Positions 31,501-36,234 of a DNA stretch of 36,234 nt are shown piece after piece. The notes under the pieces were generated by a model, which ran no database searches, was not told the DNA's origin, and worked only from the letters and a program-made list of their open reading frames with translations. The translations under genes were made by a program, and so were the position numbers. Each line of letters begins with the position of its first letter. The first letter of the stretch is position 1. Origin of the DNA: Lojkania enalia (lineage: Eukaryota; Ascomycota; Dothideomycetes; Pleosporales); the NCBI GenBank assembly GCA_010094045.1, contig ML986887.1, forward strand, positions 1 through 36,234, read 5' to 3'.

Positions 31501-33090
31501 ATTAAGCTAAAAGTAGAGGCTTTAGACTAATAATTAAATAATATAAATAGACGCGACGAAATTAGTAGTTAGCTTAATACTAGAAATATTACGGAGACTA
31601 GAACTTATAAAATACCCTATATATACTATATAGCGTTTATAGAAGTGTTATAGTAGAAGACAAGTAGTAATATACTAGCTAATTAGCCCAGGATTAGTCT
31701 ATATATAGATTAGCTACTACTTCTACTAAAGTAATAGAAGTAGCTTAAGAGGTATCTATTTAGAATTAAATTTAAGAAAGTAGTAGTAGTAGAGCTTTAG
31801 AGCTGCTATAGTAAGGGCTATCTAGTTTATATAATAAAGACTAGAGCTAGTATATAGCAAGAGATTAAGCTTCTACCGCTAATATAGGTATTTATATACA
31901 AATTCGATAAGAATAGATATCTATATAAGTTTAAAGCTAGGCTAGTTATTAGAGGAGACCTATAGTAGGACTGGGGAAATATATATATAACTACTCTAGT
32001 AGTATAAGTATTCTAATTCTTAGTCGCTCTAGCAGCAGCTTTTAGACTATACGCCTATTAATACGATATTACTAACGCTTTCCTAAATATACTATTAGAT
32101 AGACTAATATACGCCCATACGCTAGAAGGATTTATATAGGAACTAGGTAAGCTGCTAGAGATAAGGAAAGCTTTTTATAGCCTAAAAGATACTCTTCTAC
32201 TCTAATATAAGTAGTTTAAGAGCTTGCTGCTTAAACTAGAACTATAACTAATCTAAGAAGTCCTATATCTATTTAGAAATAAGAGCCTAATAGTATTCTT
32301 CTATATTAATAATATAGTTGTTCTAGTCTACCTAAACTACTTTATTATATATTAGTAATTTAAAGTAGGCTTAAAATTATAGTATAAACTATACTTACTT
32401 AGATAGCTCCGGTAGTTCTTAGAAATTAGAATAGTCTGAGACTAGAATATAGGTAGAATCTAGCTTAGTTAAAACTCGTTTATTAATAAGGTCGTAGCTA
32501 AGTATAAACTATAGAAGTAGGGGTAAAAAAGTTATCTTATAGTACCTCTAGTTAATAACTATCTAGTATTAAATATAGAGGAGCTAAACTATTAGAGAAC
32601 TAAATATTATTAGCAGCTAGTTAGATTCCTAAGATATCTAGTAGTTTATACGCGCCTAGATATCTTAAAAGCTTATTTAGCTCTAATAATCTATCTTAAA
32701 AATCTAGGATAGAATTATATTTAAATAGCAGAGCACGTCTAGAAATATATAATTAGTATAAGAGGGCTAGGCTTATAAGTATCTAGACTAGATTAGGAAA
32801 ATATAACCTACTTTAATAATAAGTATAAGCTACTATTCTATAGAGTATTAGATATAGTATTTACAGATAATTAAGAGATGTATTACAGCTTATAAGGCTA
32901 CCTATTTAAGCTCTATAGCCTATCTATTAACTAGAAAGTAATAATATAGCGCTTAGTTACTAAGTTAACAACTAAAGCTAAGCTACTAGCTCTATCTATA
33001 GTAGGTAGTAAGCTGTAATAGTAGACTAGAGTCTTTAATTACGTAAGGTTTAGTATAGAGATAGTCTTTATACTATTTTATAATAATTAG
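28561..33090 (+). pseudogene. Copia F gag-pol polyprotein
   Basis: One frame of 1510 codons runs from ATA 28561 (ATG before RIP; MQYIKKI) to TAG 33088, with no net shift. Gag: QKDSADWNQLQKYVDPDFSK near residues 38-57, the common fungal Copia gag start. Integrase begins near residue 490 with VYIPEMFISVVSLI. A Cys-bearing zinc-finger remnant lies near 600-620 (YTIYIQSKLYKIVSRRA). The catalytic block IRFNSKRRYSK (residue 711) has Asp to Asn, and VEYTKEQNSLIER follows. RT: FKARLVIRGDLQQDW near 1120, YQYDITNAFLN with intact Asp (residue 1169), and YINN for YVDD (1248-1251). RNase H: FTDNQEMYYSLQGYLFKL near 1435. Stops are TAA/TAG. Confidence 0.88.
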
Positions 33091-33094
33091 TAGA

Positions 33095-33373
33095 TATAAT
33101 AATGTAAAGAAATCGTTTCACGAAAAGCTTTATATATAACCTTATCCTAAAGCTTTTCGCTTATCTTATTCTACCCCCGGTTCTACCCCTTTTCCCTTCC
33201 GTATATAGTTGTATACTCCCTTATAAGTAGCTTAGTAGTTCTTCTATATCTTTTTATATAAGGCCTATAGGTGTTAATAGAATTTCTAGGTCCCTAATCC
33301 TCTACGTACTTCTATATACCTCTAAGTAGATTTGTAATATATTTAGACCTATTATCTTACCTACGCCGTTATA
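33095..33373 (+). repeat. 5' LTR of chromovirus C
   Basis: This 279-bp LTR starts tataataatgtaaag and ends gccgttata. It carries the same inner blocks as the other four copies. Confidence 0.93.
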
Positions 33374-34990
33374 TTATATAGAAGAACTTAATACTACTAG
33401 TAATAGCCTCTTTAATAATATCGTATCGATTATTTATTTAACTATATCTAAGTCTAAAATATACTTAATTTAGTTTAGATTATAATATTTATATACTATT
33501 ATATTAAATTATTTAGTTATCTAGATAGAATCTTAAAGACCTTTTATTAACTAAAGCCTTTAGGTTTAGAACTTCCTATCTTCTATAATTAGGATTGCTT
33601 TTAGAAAAGCTGCGTAGAGTACGCCTAGGTAGAAACTTAGAGACTACTAATAACCTATTAGAATTAGAGGTAACCGCTGATATCTAACTATAATTTACCT
33701 TCTAATTCCTATACTAGAATCGATATATATATAAGTTGTAGTAAAAGTAAACTTCTATTTACGCGTGTAGAACAACTGTTACCTTCTATAGGGGGCCTTA
33801 TAACAGGCAGACCCCTCTCTATAGGGCCTATAATAAAGAACCTATCTAATTTAGAGGGAAATTAGAGTAAACTAACCCTTAAGGAATAAATCACAATTTT
33901 ATAAGAGGAGATTATACGCTTAATATAATAGAGAACTATTAGTCCTAATTAACCTCTATAAACTACTAAATTAGAACTAATAATATACTAAAAAACTTTT
34001 ACAACTCCCCTAGTAAAAAACCTCTCAACTACCCCTAAACCCCCTTAAGCCTACCTTACTAAACGTACGCCTAAGATTAAAAGCCTTATAGATAGTAGTA
34101 AACCTATATTTAAATAATAGCGAGCCTTAATCCTAGACCAACTTAAGATTAATATAGATTACTATCGGATAGAGTATATATATATAGCGTTAGTATAGAA
34201 ATATACCTCTAGTACTATAAAAAGGTATCTAGAACTAAAATACCTAACTAAATTAGACTAGTATTAGTTTAAAAATATTAAAGAAATAATTTTGCTTCTA
34301 TAATTATATTTTATTATAGGTAATAAAGAGATAGAGGTGCGATAGGCGTTTTAAGTCCTAAAGATAAATAAGAGAGAAGTGTTCCCAACTTTTAAAGCTC
34401 GCTTTATTAGTACAGCTATTAGGGGATTTGTATCCTAATCTAAATAGTTCTTCTACCTATAGGATAAGATTCTCCCCAGCCTAAAGATACTAAACTTTAG
34501 CTTTAAGCTTATATAGAAAGGCTCCTTTAATACTATAGTCGTCTACTTAACAGCCTATAATATAGAAAGGAGGAATATTTCTAACCTTCTAAAATAAACT
34601 GTTAGCCTATAAGTTATAGCTAAAATAAATTCGGATTAGTATTAGAAGGCTTCTAAGAGTTTATCTAAAGTAACCTATAATCTAATACTATCCTAATCTA
34701 CTCTAATATTAACACCTCGTTCTACTATAATTACTTTCTAATAACCTAGTAAGGCTCTTACACCTAAAAGGTATATAACTCTAGGTAATTATTATAATTA
34801 TAGTAAACTAGGATACTTTATAAACGAATATATAATTCTTAAAATATAAGAAATAGAGGTTAAATAAGAGAAGATTAAGGAAGAAGAGTTTCTAGACGTA
34901 AATAAGTACCACCTAGATAGTTCTTAGGTGGGAAATAGAAACGCTTAAGAAAACTTTCTATCTTAGGTTTAAGTAAGTACAACTTATTAA
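33374..34990 (+). pseudogene. Chromovirus C gag
   Basis: This gag is colinear with that of B. The core reads FKARFISTAIRGFVS near 34400, and the zinc knuckle at 34787-34831 reads NYYNYSKLGYFINEY, with all Cys as Tyr but the Gly and Glu of the original motif still present, unlike B. The acidic tail follows. Comparing B and C lets many original residues be recognised, because each copy took different hits. No start Met is visible. Confidence 0.82.
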
Positions 34991-36234
34991 ATATTAATTT
35001 ATCGTATTTATTTAGAGGAAAGTATTTCTAAATCCCTACTATTCTATATTTAAAAGGCGTTAGTATATAACTAAATACTCTTATTAATATAGATATTTAA
35101 GGCTTTCTATTCTTTAATTCTATAGTAGCTAGATCGTTCTTCTAAACCCTATATATATTAATACAGCACTTATCCTTTAAAATTACCGTTAAAGGGTTTT
35201 AGGACTGAATCTAAACCCTAATTAATTAGTATATCTACTAATACCTATAAATTAATAGAAGAACTATCCGAAACTATCTATTTATTATTATAGACCTAGA
35301 TACTTAGGATTGTATTATTAGTATTAAATAGTTATATTACTTTCAACTCCAGCTAGATACAGATAAGAATTAGATTATATAGCCCTCTAAGTATCCTACT
35401 ATTTATAATCTATCACCTTCTCTTCTTATATAATTAACTTAGCTAGTATATAATAAGAAGGTAAAGCTAGATATCTAGCAACGCAACACTCTATAAGAAA
35501 AGAACTAGTATTAATAGTCCTACAGTCCAACTATCTATTATATTAAAGGTCTATTAAGACTACTAAAACTATATTAATCTCTTATAGCCTATAGTCTAAA
35601 TAAGCTTAGAGCTCCTATACGCCTGTATATAATAAAGTCCGGATCTAATCCGAAGAAAATCTATTCTTCTATTATTACTCTTATTATAGCTAATGCTTTC
35701 TACTTTAATATAAAGAGGAAAGAGAACGAGTTTTTCTCCACGTCTCTATACGAAATTAAGTAGCTAATTAAAGATAAGTAAGCCCTAGAGCTGAAAGACG
35801 AGGCTGAAAATAAAGTACTAGTAAATCTCCGATTACTATCTAAATATTATAAGTATTAGAATATATTTAGTAAAACTGCAGCTTATTAATTACCGAAATA
35901 CTACTCTTATAATTATAAGATTGTTCTTATAGAACCCCTCCCTAATAGTTACAGCCTGTTATATAAGTAGAATATTAAGGAGCTAGAGGTAACTAAGAAG
36001 TATATTATAGATAATCTATAGAATAGGTATATTAAGTAGAGTCTAAACTCTTTCATATCTCTAATCCTTTATATTTATAAACCTAATAGCGACCTATATA
36101 TCTATATAGATTATTATAAACTTAATACTCTTACCTATAAGAATATATATCCGATACTATATATAGATAAACTCTTATTTAAGCCTACTAAGGTAGTAAT
36201 CTTTACTAAGTTTAATATTCATATAGCCTTTAAT
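34990..36234 (+). pseudogene. Chromovirus C pol: protease and start of RT
   Basis: This is the protease and N-terminal reverse transcriptase in the same frame relation to gag as in B. The window ends inside the first RT motif, FTKFNIHIAFN (36202 onward), with the catalytic Asp as Asn. Segments such as ALELKDEAENKVLVNL (near 35785) and SLILYIYKPNSDLYICIDY (near 36060) retain more original residues than in B. Confidence 0.83.

Larger units (their letters stand above)
28256..33094 (+). mobile_element. Ty1/copia retrotransposon F
   Basis: This is a third Copia family, inserted in Copia E. It has a short 5' LTR, a tRNA-Met primer-binding site, a leader and a single gag-pol frame. The 3' LTR is not visible because chromovirus C inserted four bases after the stop codon. 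The 5-bp flank aataa (28251-28255) would be the left target duplication, whose partner lies outside the window. It is less decayed than D. Confidence 0.85.
33095..36234 (+). mobile_element. Chromovirus copy C, 5' part, cut by window end
   Basis: This is another copy of the A/B family, inserted four bases past the Copia F stop. It aligns to B with a constant offset of 13590 at the LTR start, the gag zinc knuckle and the last base of the window, so no net indel has occurred in 3140 bp. Differences are C/T and G/A. The left flank gtaga (33090-33094) would be its target duplication. Confidence 0.93.

Noticed and set aside
26704..33090. Treating Copia E integrase and Copia F reverse transcriptase as one element.
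   Set aside because: F contains its own gag, integrase and reverse transcriptase in a single frame, so joining them would duplicate gag and integrase.
1..36234. A genome using TAA and TAG as glutamine codons (ciliate-like code), since many frames look open if stops are read as Gln.
   Set aside because: Stops also replace Trp, and Cys, Asp and Gly codons show matching G-to-A or C-to-T changes at catalytic and zinc-binding sites. Copies disagree only by such transitions. RIP explains all of it.
1..36234. Host protein-coding genes, tRNA or rRNA genes.
   Set aside because: No frame longer than a few dozen codons escapes the RIP stops, all recognisable protein motifs belong to transposable elements, and no cloverleaf or rRNA core sequence was spotted.

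Overview
This window is a graveyard of nested, inactivated transposable elements from the genome of a filamentous ascomycete (Pezizomycotina). No host gene, tRNA or rRNA was recognised. The organism call rests on the base signature and on the element families. CpA and TpG are almost gone and TpA is in great excess: the first 60 bases hold 13 TpA, one CpA and no TpG. This is the footprint of repeat-induced point mutation (RIP). Every old reading frame is studded with TAA and TAG where Gln or Trp codons stood. Zinc-knuckle cysteines read as Tyr and catalytic Asp as Asn. Length and frame are often kept. The species cannot be named from the sequence.

Layout. (1) 1-3205: 3' part of a Ty3/gypsy chromovirus, copy A, plus strand. 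(2) 3206-5121: 5' part of a second gypsy family, G, minus strand. (3) 5122-6922: 5' LTR and gag of another copy of the A/B/C chromovirus, H, minus strand. (4) 6923-7648: piece of a Fot1/pogo-like DNA transposon, I, minus strand. (5) 7649-16642: Copia element D, about 5.06 kb once its inserts are removed. The inserts are Fot1/pogo-like transposon J (8442-10319, minus), a solo LTR of Copia family E (11990-12193) and pogo-like transposon K (13765-15608, plus). (6) 16643-17632: hAT transposase fragment L. (7) 17633-28255: Copia element E, split by the complete chromovirus B (19505-26698). (8) 28256-33094: a third Copia family, F, with a 4530-nt gag-pol frame. (9) 33095-36234: chromovirus copy C, 5' LTR to early reverse transcriptase, cut by the window end.

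How the parts fit. Several insertions can be undone on paper. B has a 5-bp target duplication (atatt), the solo LTR has tttac, and J and K have TA. Removing each insert with one duplication copy restores the host element's reading frame. The nesting gives relative ages: E is older than B and F, F is older than C, D is older than J, K and the solo LTR, H is older than G, and G is older than A.

The most interesting candidates are: a possible antisense reading frame of exactly 495 nt between pol and the 3' LTR of chromovirus copies A and B; a primer-binding site in the Copia families that matches the anticodon arm of initiator tRNA-Met; and Copia D, which lacks a target duplication and has unequal LTRs, suggesting a chimeric or rearranged copy.
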